DNA from: Roseimicrobium gellanilyticum
GTDB taxonomy: Bacteria > Verrucomicrobiota > Verrucomicrobiia > Verrucomicrobiales > Verrucomicrobiaceae
NCBI RefSeq assembly: GCF_003315205.1
Contig: NZ_QNRR01000003.1
Location: 434,001-498,000, forward strand
Length of the DNA stretch: 64,000 nucleotides
Reading direction: 5' to 3'
Position numbers and translations under genes: made by a program. Shown here piece by piece: positions 48,613-56,574 of this stretch (the stretch's first letter is position 1; every line of letters begins with the position of its first letter). Under the pieces are notes generated by a model. That model did not search any database. It had not been told where the DNA came from and saw only the letters and a list, made by a program, of their open reading frames with translations.

Positions 48613-48635
48613 AATGGATGATTTTTCGAAAATGA

Positions 48636-51425
48636 CTATTCAAGGCGCGTGAACACACGCAGTCTCACCAGGCCATTGTTAGACTGTGCATCGGTGGGAT
48701 CGGAACCCTCCTCCACCTCCTGACTGTCGGAGACACCATCACCATCGCTGTCCGCGAGATAGGGATCGGTTCCATGCTGGAATTCCTCGCCGTTTGTCAG
48801 ACCGTCGCCGTCATTATCCTCCTGGCCGTCGCTCATACCATCCTCGTCCGTGTCTGCGATGACCGGATTGGTGGCCAGTTCGTACTCTTCAATGTTGCTC
48901 AGCCCGTCTTCATCGGCATCCGCGGCAGCGTCGTCGTGGCGCACGTACAGGCCCAACGAAGGATATTTCCAGCGGCCATATTGATGCTCCCAGACATCTG
49001 GCATGCCATCACCGTCGAGATCATCCGGTGCCTGCCGCACGAAGCGCGGACTCGTACCCGCCAGGGCGTCGTCATACCAGTCAGGCAGGTCATTGTTGTT
49101 TTCGTCCTCCCACTCAGGTGCGGTTTCCGGATAGACCAACGCGGCGACCAGGAAGTAAAGATCTGTCAGGCCCTCGATTTCACGTGAGTTTGTGCTCAGC
49201 GGAGATAGAAGCAGGCCCGCTTCCTCGAAGTTCAATACACCGTCGTTGTCCGTGTCTGCCGTGGCATCGTTAGGATCGCTCTTATTCAGGCCATAGTAGT
49301 CCTCGAAGACATTCGTCATACCATCTCCATCGGCATCATAGCGAACCAAGTCGACATTGAGTGCGATGCCCGCGCTGTACTGGACCATGTTGCTCATGCC
49401 ATTGCCATCCAAGTCACCAAAACCATCTTCAACATTCTCGGGCAACATCCCGTAGAAGATTTCAACACGGTCTGGTATCGTGTCGAGATCGGTGTCCGTG
49501 GTGTCGACGAGATAGTAATCCGTATACAAATCCCCCCAGCCCAGACCCTGGCTCAGCTGATAGGCATTCAGTGGATTGGTACTGTAGACCACGAGTTCTT
49601 CGTAATCAGTCAGCCCGTCATCATCGCTATCCACGTCATCGTCACTGGTGCCATAGCCGTTTTCCTGGTTCTGAGTAAGCCCATCGCCATCCACATCCAC
49701 GTTATCGCCATTTGAGCCGTCATACGGCCATGCGTCACTCCAGTTTGGGAGTCCGTCACCATCTTCGTCTCCCAAGACAGAGTCGTACCACGAAAGGTTG
49801 TTGGCGCTGCTGTAGTTGGCGTTGTCATTGGGAAATGGGTCCCTGAAATTCTCGAACAAATCGCCGTCCGGATCCCCAAAAACATTTCCGTACCAGGCCG
49901 TTCCATTGATCTCGCTGTAGTTGGCACCGTCTTCGGGGAAGGGGTCCTGATAGTTTGGGAACGCGTCGCTATCCGGATCAAGGAGGACGCTGTCGTACCA
50001 GGCAATTCCGTTGAACTCGCTGTAATTGCTCTCATCCGCCGGAAAAGGATCGATGGCGTTTGGAATTCCGTCTCCATCGCTGTCTTCGTAAGGCGTGGCA
50101 TCCTGCCAATTTGGGGTGCCATCATTGTCACTGTCGCCCAGCATTTCGCCGTACCAGGTTATCCCATTGATATCGCTGTAGTTGGTGTTGTCCTCGGGGA
50201 AGGGATCGTCACCGTCGTGGACACCGTCGCCATCGGAATCAGTACTTGAGGGCCCGTAGGGCTCGGAGTCCTGCCAGTTGGGCACCTCGTCTCCATCAGC
50301 ATCCCCAAACACCTCGCTATACCACTCGATGTTGTTGGTGGGACTGAAGTTGTTCGGATCCGAGGGGTAGGGATCCGTCCAATTGAGGAATGAATCTCCG
50401 TCTATGTCTCCCAAAACTTCGCCAAGCCATGTGGTCTCGTTGATGGGGCTGGTGTTGGTATTATCAGATGGGAAAGGATCGACCTCATTGAAAAAGCCAT
50501 CTCCATCGTCATCTGGATAGGGAGAGGGATCCAACCAGTTGACGGTACCATCGTTGTCCACGTCTCCCAGCACCTCCCCATACCAAGCAATGCCCTGGGT
50601 GGGATTGTAATTGGAAGGATCTTCGGGATACGGATCGGAACTGTTGAGGATGCCGTCCTCATCGATATCATTCGGAGGTCCATTGGGCGCAATGTCCCGC
50701 CAATTGGGGATACCGTCACCATCCATGTCATCCAAAACCTCATTTCCCCAGGTGATACCATTGAGAGCGGAATAGTTGGTTCCATCCTCTGGAAATGGAT
50801 CTGAATAATTGATGAACCAATCGCCATCCCCATTATCAAACGCGCTGTTGTACCAGTAGGTTTGATTTATCGGACTATAGTTGTCGGGATCCATCGGGGC
50901 AGGATCTTCATGGTTCCCTATTGCATCTCCATCATAGTTGAAATAGGTGGCTCCGGGGAAGTTGGGGAGCTGACCTCCAGGATAGGTAATGCCAGTCACT
51001 CCATAATACTCATCATGGTCGCTGATGTCATCGCCATCGCTGTCCCAGTTCGTGAGTGAGGTGCCCAAGATAGGCTTTACATAGTGCAATTCATCTCCAT
51101 CATTCAGACCGTCGAAGTCCGAATCGTAGAGATAGGGATTCGAACCCTCTGCGGCCTCTTCGTCATTCGTGGCGCCGTCGTAGTCGACATCACTATTCTG
51201 AAGATTGAGGTCCGCCAGCGTAGTAACCTGGCTGGTATTCGGATCGGTCCAGGTATCGTTTTGACCATCGGAGTCGCTGTCCGACCAGCTTGCAAAGCTG
51301 GTGGGCAAAGGGCTCAGAATGACAAGGCACGTCGCCACAATTTGAAGCCAACCCACCCATGGACGGCGGAACCGGGACAGCAAAGGCTCTGGACGCACGC
51401 GGGCAAAATCAGACGGGCACTGCAT
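48636..51425 (-). CDS. Secreted calcium-loop repeat protein upstream of the RHS gene
   Basis: About 929 residues from ATG 51425; the frame runs to 51473 but the later start better precedes the export helix (WVGWLQIVATCLVILSPLPTSFA). The rest is a very acidic array of thrombospondin type-3-like loops (DxDGDGxxNxxDxxP), continuing to the end (DTDEDGMSDGQEDNDGDGLTNGEE). In the middle, nine units share NYSxxNGxxWYxxVxGD before the calcium loop. Such arrays bind calcium and stiffen surface proteins. It ends 23 bases before the RHS gene, so both are probably one transcript, making it a likely surface partner or stalk. Confidence 0.85.
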   Translation of the reverse strand: MQCPSDFARVRPEPLLSRFRRPWVGWLQIVATCLVILSPLPTSFASWSDSDSDGQNDTWTDPNTSQVTTLADLNLQNSDVDYDGATNDEEAAEGSNPYLYDSDFDGLNDGDELHYVKPILGTSLTNWDSDGDDISDHDEYYGVTGITYPGGQLPNFPGATYFNYDGDAIGNHEDPAPMDPDNYSPINQTYWYNSAFDNGDGDWFINYSDPFPEDGTNYSALNGITWGNEVLDDMDGDGIPNWRDIAPNGPPNDIDEDGILNSSDPYPEDPSNYNPTQGIAWYGEVLGDVDNDGTVNWLDPSPYPDDDGDGFFNEVDPFPSDNTNTSPINETTWLGEVLGDIDGDSFLNWTDPYPSDPNNFSPTNNIEWYSEVFGDADGDEVPNWQDSEPYGPSSTDSDGDGVHDGDDPFPEDNTNYSDINGITWYGEMLGDSDNDGTPNWQDATPYEDSDGDGIPNAIDPFPADESNYSEFNGIAWYDSVLLDPDSDAFPNYQDPFPEDGANYSEINGTAWYGNVFGDPDGDLFENFRDPFPNDNANYSSANNLSWYDSVLGDEDGDGLPNWSDAWPYDGSNGDNVDVDGDGLTQNQENGYGTSDDDVDSDDDGLTDYEELVVYSTNPLNAYQLSQGLGWGDLYTDYYLVDTTDTDLDTIPDRVEIFYGMLPENVEDGFGDLDGNGMSNMVQYSAGIALNVDLVRYDADGDGMTNVFEDYYGLNKSDPNDATADTDNDGVLNFEEAGLLLSPLSTNSREIEGLTDLYFLVAALVYPETAPEWEDENNNDLPDWYDDALAGTSPRFVRQAPDDLDGDGMPDVWEHQYGRWKYPSLGLYVRHDDAAADADEDGLSNIEEYELATNPVIADTDEDGMSDGQEDNDGDGLTNGEEFQHGTDPYLADSDGDGVSDSQEVEEGSDPTDAQSNNGLVRLRVFTRLE
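49715..50890 (-). repeat. Nine-unit NYS-WY / calcium-loop repeat within the coding sequence
   Basis: Nine in-frame protein units of roughly 35-57 residues, each with NYS-x2-NG-x2-WY-x2-V-x-GD, an acidic calcium loop and N-W/Y-x-DP-x-P. The units have diverged at the DNA level, so this is an old protein repeat and not a recent tandem duplication. Confidence 0.8.
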
Positions 51426-51539
51426 AATTTTCCCAGAAGATTGCCAACGAATGGAGCAAAAAGCGCCGGCCACGTCGACACTTTTTAGGAAAAATTCTTA
51501 CAATGAATCCAAATTAAACCAGGGAGGCTCGTAGTGGAT

Positions 51540-52277
51540 TCATGATGCTTCCATTGTCCGTGCCCAGCGCTTGCGCAGTGGTCTCCTTCCGCAGAATACC
51601 CCCACTGTCAGTATCGCGCCCGTGAGGGTCCCGATTCCCGCTACTGGCCATCCCCACCCTCTGCTTGGGTTCGAAGTCGCTTGGGCCACATTCCCAGCCT
51701 TCCTTATTTCTGGCACGTTCAGACGAGAGCTCCGGTCTCCGGGCAGCAGGATCTGCCATCGAGTCTTCCCATCTGGCGACTGTCCTGAACGGTGAACCTC
51801 CCACAGTAGTGCCCCGAGTTTAGTTTCAGGGCTGACATGGAGACAAACGGCTTCGTATTTCGGCAGTTCCAGCTCCCAGCGTGCCGTCACCCAGCAATGC
51901 TCTTCGCCCCCGTCTGCCGGAGACTGCACGGGAACGGGAACGGTGGCATCCGTCCACTCCTTTTGCACGGACCAATCAGGCTCGCCCAATGGCCTGCCTA
52001 CCACGCCGCGACTGGCGGGCTGTTCCTGGGCATCGGGAACCTTTTGAAGGTCGAACATCGTGGCCAACGCCTCCCGCGCCGTTTCCTGATCGGGCACAAG
52101 AGGATTGCTGCGGCACTCGACGGTGGCCTGCAGCGTTACCTTGCCGCCCGGGGCTTTTCTCTCAATGCGGGCGTATACGAGGTCCGTGTCATGGGCCATC
52201 AAAGCTGCGGGCTGCAGCAAGATGGCGACCATGACGATGCTCCACCAAACAGCGCGTTTCACTGCTTCCGATTCCAC
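51540..52277 (-). CDS. Exported protein with C-terminal membrane anchor, unknown function
   Basis: A 245-residue protein with an N-terminal signal (VWWSIVMVAILLQPAALMAH), a periplasmic part containing an HDTDLVYARIERKAPGGKVTLQ start and WVTARWELELPKYEAVCLHV, and a C-terminal membrane helix (VAGIGTLTGAILTVGVF) followed by an Arg/Lys-rich end. The layout is that of a periplasmic domain tethered to the inner membrane. Its start overlaps the end of the NHL propeller gene by 19 bases, so the two are co-translated. No family recognised. Confidence 0.65.
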   Translation of the reverse strand: MESEAVKRAVWWSIVMVAILLQPAALMAHDTDLVYARIERKAPGGKVTLQATVECRSNPLVPDQETAREALATMFDLQKVPDAQEQPASRGVVGRPLGEPDWSVQKEWTDATVPVPVQSPADGGEEHCWVTARWELELPKYEAVCLHVSPETKLGALLWEVHRSGQSPDGKTRWQILLPGDRSSRLNVPEIRKAGNVAQATSNPSRGWGWPVAGIGTLTGAILTVGVFCGRRPLRKRWARTMEAS

Positions 52278-53227
52278 CGCAGCACGCGACCGTTCTTATT
52301 CCACTCTGTGACCAGGATGTTTCCTGCCGCATCAAAAGTGATGCCATGCGGCGAGGTCACGACGCCCTCATGCCACTGGGCTGGCTCCACCTTGTTGGTG
52401 TTGATTTCTCCTGAGGTCTCATTGGTGCCTAGCGTGATGACCGTTCGTCCCTGTTTGTCGAGCACGCTGACGCGCCCGGCGATCTCCGCGATGCACACAT
52501 ACTCGCCATGGAACGACGCCGAGGATGGACGGCGCAGGCCGGTGGCGAGCTCGCCAATGACATCACCCTCCAGGCTGAGATGCAGCAGGCGCAGGTTCAC
52601 GCGATCACAGCACAGGATGCGGGGCTGCTCGTAACGCGGATCGATGAAGATCTTGTGGCAGTTGCTCAAGTTGTAAGGGGCCACCCGACCACCGAAGACC
52701 TTCTTGAACTTGCCTGTGGCGTCGAAGACGAAGATCCAATCAAGGCCGTAGCCGTCCACGGCATAGATGTCGCCGTTGGGAGCCACATCCACAGAGGTGA
52801 GCTTCAAACCTTTAGGGCCGCGCTTCTCTTCCGGAAAGGCGCTTGCGGGAATCTCCATCAGGATCTGGCCATCCAATGTGGCCTTGATGACCTTCTGCTC
52901 TCCAAGCACCGCTCCGTAGATGACGTCGTGACGAATCACAAACCCATGCAAGGTCTTTGGCAGATTCGGTACATTGTGGGAGTAGCTGCCATCTGGGCGA
53001 TACACCTGGATGCCCGGCTTGCCCGCGGGATTTCCATCACCGTCCACACTGACGTAGATCAGCCCCTTGGAATCCACCGCAATCTCACCGTGGGAGTTTC
53101 CCATGTGCTCGAGTCCTGCCGGTGGTTTCAGCCAGCCCGCCACGTAGTCATAGGCGGGATCTCCGGCCCGGCAGGCGGCTGCTGCCAAAAAGTTGCAAAT
53201 GATAGCAATTAATACGGTGTAATACAT
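52259..53227 (-). CDS. Exported NHL-type beta-propeller protein
   Basis: A 322-residue protein with a signal peptide (VLIAIICNFLAAAACRAG). About six blades have the NHL pattern, for example GEIAVDSKGLIYVSVDGDG, SVDVAPNGDIYAVDGYG, YVCIAEIAGRVSVLDKQGR and PHGITFDAAGNILVTEWNKNGRVLRW. Such propellers bind ligands or act as lactonase-like enzymes; no catalytic signature is evident. It is the upstream gene of a pair with a membrane-anchored periplasmic protein that overlaps its end. The window reads this pair in the same direction as the calcium-loop/RHS genes. Confidence 0.8.
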   Translation of the reverse strand: MYYTVLIAIICNFLAAAACRAGDPAYDYVAGWLKPPAGLEHMGNSHGEIAVDSKGLIYVSVDGDGNPAGKPGIQVYRPDGSYSHNVPNLPKTLHGFVIRHDVIYGAVLGEQKVIKATLDGQILMEIPASAFPEEKRGPKGLKLTSVDVAPNGDIYAVDGYGLDWIFVFDATGKFKKVFGGRVAPYNLSNCHKIFIDPRYEQPRILCCDRVNLRLLHLSLEGDVIGELATGLRRPSSASFHGEYVCIAEIAGRVSVLDKQGRTVITLGTNETSGEINTNKVEPAQWHEGVVTSPHGITFDAAGNILVTEWNKNGRVLRWNRKQ

Positions 53228-53293
53228 CTAGCTGAATGCAGCAGTTTCCATGCTGCGCCACTGCGAATTGCTTTGATGGCAAATTTTTCAATC

Positions 53294-53314
53294 CCGGACG
53301 CTTCGATCGTCCGG
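53294..53314. other. Perfect 7-bp hairpin between the SUKH-3 gene and the NHL gene
   Basis: CCGGACG (53294-53300) and CGTCCGG (53308-53314) pair around a seven-base loop. TTTT follows shortly on the plus strand but not on the minus strand, so its use as a terminator for the minus-strand SUKH-3 gene is doubtful. Confidence 0.45.
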
Positions 53315-53334
53315 AGTTTTGCTGCATCCGCTGG

Positions 53335-53805
53335 CTACATTTCGCGAGGTGGCAGATCCCAGCGCCTGTAGTGTGCCGGGATCTCCTTTCCCAGGATGAG
53401 CAGCTCCAAAGCCTCTTCCACGGTTTTGCCCACGAAGGCCAGTTCATAGTCGTCTGTCAGATAGGCGCGGCCTGTCGCATCCAGCCAGAGCGAGCCCTCA
53501 CCCCAATACCAGGTCGCTGCCACCGGAAGGAGATTGGGCAGGCCTGAGAGCACCGCCAGACGCTCATGGTGCTCATAGTGCGCATTCACGTAGTACGCGT
53601 TGCAGAAGAGCTGCGAGCCAATCGTCAGCCCACCAAACTCCGTCAGGAATCGTTCCCCGGCCTTGTGCATGGGAAAATGGAGCAGTTTGAGCTCCGCATC
53701 CGTCTCGCGACCAGCATACCAGCCGGACTTTTCCAGCTTGTACTCCAGCTCTGGGGAGAAGCGGTGCTTCACAATCCCAGACTCAGCGCAAACTAAACGC
53801 CACAC
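53335..53805 (-). CDS. SUKH-3 family putative immunity protein
   Basis: A 156-residue cytoplasmic protein starting with GTG at 53805. It follows the SUKH-3 pattern closely: FSPELEYKLEKSGWYAGRETD at the start, then FPMHKAGERFLTEFGGLTIG, a middle NLLPVAATWYWGEGSLWLDATGRAYL, and VGKTVEEALELLILG at the end. Family members are small immunity proteins of bacterial polymorphic toxin systems. Here it follows nuoC by 35 bases in the same direction, an unusual neighbour, and no toxin is adjacent. It could protect against toxins from other cells, or have been recruited for another job. Confidence 0.85.
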   Translation of the reverse strand: MWRLVCAESGIVKHRFSPELEYKLEKSGWYAGRETDAELKLLHFPMHKAGERFLTEFGGLTIGSQLFCNAYYVNAHYEHHERLAVLSGLPNLLPVAATWYWGEGSLWLDATGRAYLTDDYELAFVGKTVEEALELLILGKEIPAHYRRWDLPPREM

Positions 53806-53840
53806 CAGTATTTTTTTCCAATGCCGCGTATTTGCCCCGG

Positions 53841-54413
53841 CTATGAATCAAAGCTCTTCGCACGGGGCTCGCGATCGATGGTGTCTGCGTCCGTGGGGCA
53901 CGTGACGAAGGGACCACCCTCCAGCGGAGCGATCCCGGTGAAGGCGATTTCCGGCATGTCGCTGGGCTTTCCAGCCAGGGGAAACTCCTTGCGCAGGGGG
54001 AAGAAGGGATAGCCCTCCCACATGAGGATGCGGCGGAGATCGGGATGGTCGTCGAACTTGATGCCCATCATGTCATAGGCCTCGCGCTCATGCCAGTTGG
54101 CCGTGAGCCAGATGTCCGTCACCGTTGGAACATTCTGGTCTTCGGGGAGCATGGCTTTCACGCGCAGATGCTCGTGATGCGTCATCCCGTAAAGCTCATA
54201 CACCATCTCAAACCGCGGCTCGGTCTCGTAATGGTCCACGCTGGAAATGTCCACGAGGTAGTCGAAACCCAGTTCATCGCGGCAGTAGCGTAGCAGGGGC
54301 TTCAGGGACTCCAAGGTCACGCTGACATTGTGCTCGCCACGGAACTCCGTGGTGCCGGTGATGGCAGGTCCGAACTTCTCGGTGAGGGCCTTGACGATTT
54401 GCGCGGCGTTCAT
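53841..54413 (-). CDS. nuoC: NADH-quinone oxidoreductase subunit C
   Basis: A 190-residue Complex I 30-kDa subunit, part of the peripheral arm next to the quinone site. Family marks: FDYLVDISSVDHYETEPRFEMVYELYGM (about 50-77), then the signature ANWHEREAYDMMGIKFDDHPDLRRILM (about 104-130) and PLRKEFPL. The length is typical of a stand-alone C subunit. It lies 31 bases after nuoB, and the next gene downstream is a SUKH-3 protein instead of nuoD. Other Complex I genes must therefore lie elsewhere. Confidence 0.95.
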   Translation of the reverse strand: MNAAQIVKALTEKFGPAITGTTEFRGEHNVSVTLESLKPLLRYCRDELGFDYLVDISSVDHYETEPRFEMVYELYGMTHHEHLRVKAMLPEDQNVPTVTDIWLTANWHEREAYDMMGIKFDDHPDLRRILMWEGYPFFPLRKEFPLAGKPSDMPEIAFTGIAPLEGGPFVTCPTDADTIDREPRAKSFDS

Positions 54414-54444
54414 GGATGACGTGACGTGCTGCTACAGCGGCGGC

Positions 54445-54981
54445 TTAGCTCAGTTCCTCCACGAGTTCCTTCTTCTGGTCGAGCAGGGAAGACTCAGCTT
54501 CGATCTTCTTCTGCAGACGGAAGAAACCTTCCAGAAGCGCTTCAGGACGGGGAGGGCATCCGGAAATGTAGACGTCCACCGGGATGAGGCGATCGATGCC
54601 TTGCAGCACCGCGTAGCTGCGGTACATCCCGCCGCTGCTGGCGCAGGCGCCCATGGCGATGCACCATTTCGGCTCCGGCATCTGGTCCCAGATGCGCTTC
54701 ACGGCGAGGGCCATCTTGTAGGTAACCGTGCCGGCCACGACCATCACGTCAGCCTGGCGAGGGGAAAAACGGAAGACTTCCGCACCGAAGCGGGAGATGT
54801 CATAGCGGGAGCTGGCCGTGGCCATGAGCTCGATGGCGCAGCAGGCAAGACCCATCGGCATCGGCCAGAGGGAATTCTTGCGCATCCAGTTGATCGCCGC
54901 ATCCAGCTTGGTGATGACGACATTGCTCTCGATTTTGGAATCGTAGGCAAAAGGGGTGACGATGGGCTCGGGTGCAGACAT
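54445..54981 (-). CDS. nuoB: NADH-quinone oxidoreductase subunit B
   Basis: A 178-residue Complex I subunit that holds iron-sulfur cluster N2 next to quinone. Its four cluster cysteines are visible: the pair in [10 protein letters not shown] (about 47-48), one in [11 protein letters not shown] and one in [43 protein letters not shown] is the usual family block. It is the first gene of the nuoBC pair and has one of the few clear Shine-Dalgarno sites in the window (AAGGAG at 54987-54992). No nuoA precedes it; instead there is a palindromic CRP/FNR-type site and a divergent gene. Confidence 0.96.
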   Translation of the reverse strand: MSAPEPIVTPFAYDSKIESNVVITKLDAAINWMRKNSLWPMPMGLACCAIELMATASSRYDISRFGAEVFRFSPRQADVMVVAGTVTYKMALAVKRIWDQMPEPKWCIAMGACASSGGMYRSYAVLQGIDRLIPVDVYISGCPPRPEALLEGFFRLQKKIEAESSLLDQKKELVEELS

Positions 54982-54986
54982 GGCGG

Positions 54987-54992
54987 CTCCTT
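54987..54992 (-). promoter_or_regulatory. Shine-Dalgarno sequence of nuoB
   Basis: AAGGAG on the minus strand, five bases before the ATG. It is notable because most genes in this window have no such sequence. Confidence 0.75.
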
Positions 54993-55032
54993 GAAGATCA
55001 TGGTAGTCCCTGCCCGGCCGGGGGCAACCGCT

Positions 55033-55050
55033 TTGTGAAATATTTCACAA
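55033..55050. promoter_or_regulatory. Perfect CRP/FNR-type palindrome between nuoB and a divergent gene
   Basis: TTGTGAAATATTTCACAA is an 18-base perfect palindrome containing TGTGA-N6-TCACA, the CRP consensus half-sites with correct spacing. Its edge is 51 bases upstream of nuoB on the minus strand and 31 bases upstream of the plus-strand TTG start. A CRP/FNR-family regulator is the natural candidate; none is encoded in the window. Confidence 0.7.
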
Positions 55051-55081
55051 GCTGAGAAAAGGCTGGTCCTCGACGCTTGTC

Positions 55082-55402
55082 TTGCAATTGAACACACTGT
55101 TATCTGGCAACGTGAGTGTAGCAGTTGGCGACATTATCCCCTTCACCGTCATCCGGGATGGCGGATACGCTTACTGGGGGACTTTTGAAGGCCAGACGGG
55201 ATTCATGCATTGCGTGGAACTGTCACGTACCAAGCCGATACCTCCCGAGTGTCATCCGCGCGTGGGCGATGTCCTTAAGGTGCAAGTGTTTCGGCTCGTT
55301 ACGGAGTCACAAGCCGAACTGCCCGCGGATGTAACCCACGGGGGCGAAATGGAGGTACACTTCGCGGCCTCAGTCGCTCTGCTTGAACCGCCACCTGCCT
55401 AA
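55082..55402 (+). CDS. Small S1-like (OB-fold) domain protein
   Basis: About 106 residues beginning at TTG 55082 (a GTG at 55112 would shorten it by ten residues). The pattern GDIIPFTVIRDGGYAYWGTFEGQTGFMHCVELS, then RVGDVLKVQVFRL, resembles the S1 RNA-binding fold, in which a Gly-rich loop and a GFMHxxELS turn recur. It is alone on the plus strand, divergent from nuoB and next to the palindrome. Start codon and family are both moderate guesses. Confidence 0.5.
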   Translation: MQLNTLLSGNVSVAVGDIIPFTVIRDGGYAYWGTFEGQTGFMHCVELSRTKPIPPECHPRVGDVLKVQVFRLVTESQAELPADVTHGGEMEVHFAASVALLEPPPA

Positions 55403-55416
55403 CGTCGAAACGTCCT

Positions 55417-56574
55417 TCAACCCGTAAGCCGAATCCGCTCCCCAAAGGGAAACCGTTTCAGGTCCAGTCCACCCGCTGTCACCACCCACAGCACCGGGAT
55501 GCGGGGCTGCCACTCGGGGAAGTGGCCGTAGCCGTCCGTGAGGTAAATCGCGAGGGCGGTCTCGCCATATTCCTGCGCACGCTCCACGTGCTCAAAGAAG
55601 GGGCGGAAATTCGTGCCGCCACCGCCAAGAGCACTCGGTGGGGGTTCAAAGGCGTCCAAGTGGTGGGGGCCATTCAGGGCGGAGTCCGCGTAGTAAAGGT
55701 CGCAGACCAGATGCGGATAGGCGGAGAGAATGCCCTGCACTTCGCCGAGGAACACGCTCATCTGCGCGTCCGTGACAGAGCCGCTGGTGTCCAGGCATAC
55801 GTGTACGCGCACGCTCTCGCCTTCGAGTGCCTCCAGGTACATGCCGCGTCCGACAAAGCGCCGATCATACCCCGAGAAATCGGTGGGTGTGTGCACGAGA
55901 TAACGCCAGAGCCACGAACGCCAGTCGATATGACCGGGCTCCAGACATTCCATTTCCCGGCGCATGGACATGGGTGGCGCCTCCTGCCCCATGCTGCGCA
56001 TGATGGTGCGCGCCTTCTGCATGGCATCTACCCAATGACGCTGGAGGGCAGCAGCCTGGGCTTCGGAGCCTGCGGTATGGGTCTCGCCATCCTCCGATGC
56101 CAGGAGGTCCGCCATTTCTGGCGCAGGCATGTCCGGGCGCTCTCGCTTGAGGATTTCGTATACTTCTTCCGTGCTGAAGTGCGCGAGCTTGTCATCTCGC
56201 ATGCCACCGGCTGGCAGTGCGAGGTCCGACTCGGCGAGGATCATGCCATTCACCACGATGTCCGCGGCCGTATTCCAGAGGCCAATGTCACGCCCGCCGC
56301 GGCGCGTGCAGTGGCCGAGCGCGGCATGAAGCACCTCATGCAGGAGCAGACCGTCCTGCTGCTCAGGAGCGAGCGCATTCCAAAAGATGGGATTGATGAA
56401 GATGGCCTCGCCGTCGGTGGCGGCGGTCGGCACATCCGGGGTCACCTCATACTTCGCAAAGAGCGCGAGCGCCGCGAAGAAGGGCTGCCTTGCGCGCAAG
56501 CGAAGGAGGGAAGCGCTGAGACACTGCTGCGCGTCCAGGCCGCCTTCGATGCTGTGGAGCGCCGTCATGCTCAC
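55417..56574 (-). CDS. DUF2201 metallopeptidase-like / VWA-like protein
   Basis: A 385-residue protein. The N-terminal part has a zinc-metallopeptidase motif HEVLHAALGH (H79, E80, H83, H88), the pattern of DUF2201 proteins. The C-terminal half has a VWA-like fold with the metal-site motif HVCLDTSGSVTDAQM (DxSxS) and a late IYLTDGYG. In other bacteria such proteins are paired with a MoxR ATPase. Translation starts at GTG 56574, whose base overlaps the stop of the MoxR gene (ATG at 56568 also possible), so they are coupled. Confidence 0.88.
   Translation of the reverse strand: MSMTALHSIEGGLDAQQCLSASLLRLRARQPFFAALALFAKYEVTPDVPTAATDGEAIFINPIFWNALAPEQQDGLLLHEVLHAALGHCTRRGGRDIGLWNTAADIVVNGMILAESDLALPAGGMRDDKLAHFSTEEVYEILKRERPDMPAPEMADLLASEDGETHTAGSEAQAAALQRHWVDAMQKARTIMRSMGQEAPPMSMRREMECLEPGHIDWRSWLWRYLVHTPTDFSGYDRRFVGRGMYLEALEGESVRVHVCLDTSGSVTDAQMSVFLGEVQGILSAYPHLVCDLYYADSALNGPHHLDAFEPPPSALGGGGTNFRPFFEHVERAQEYGETALAIYLTDGYGHFPEWQPRIPVLWVVTAGGLDLKRFPFGERIRLTG

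Noticed and set aside
49715-50890. Regularly spaced repeats that could look like a CRISPR array
   Set aside because: The units are in-frame, protein-level and diverged at the DNA level, with no identical direct repeats or unique spacers.
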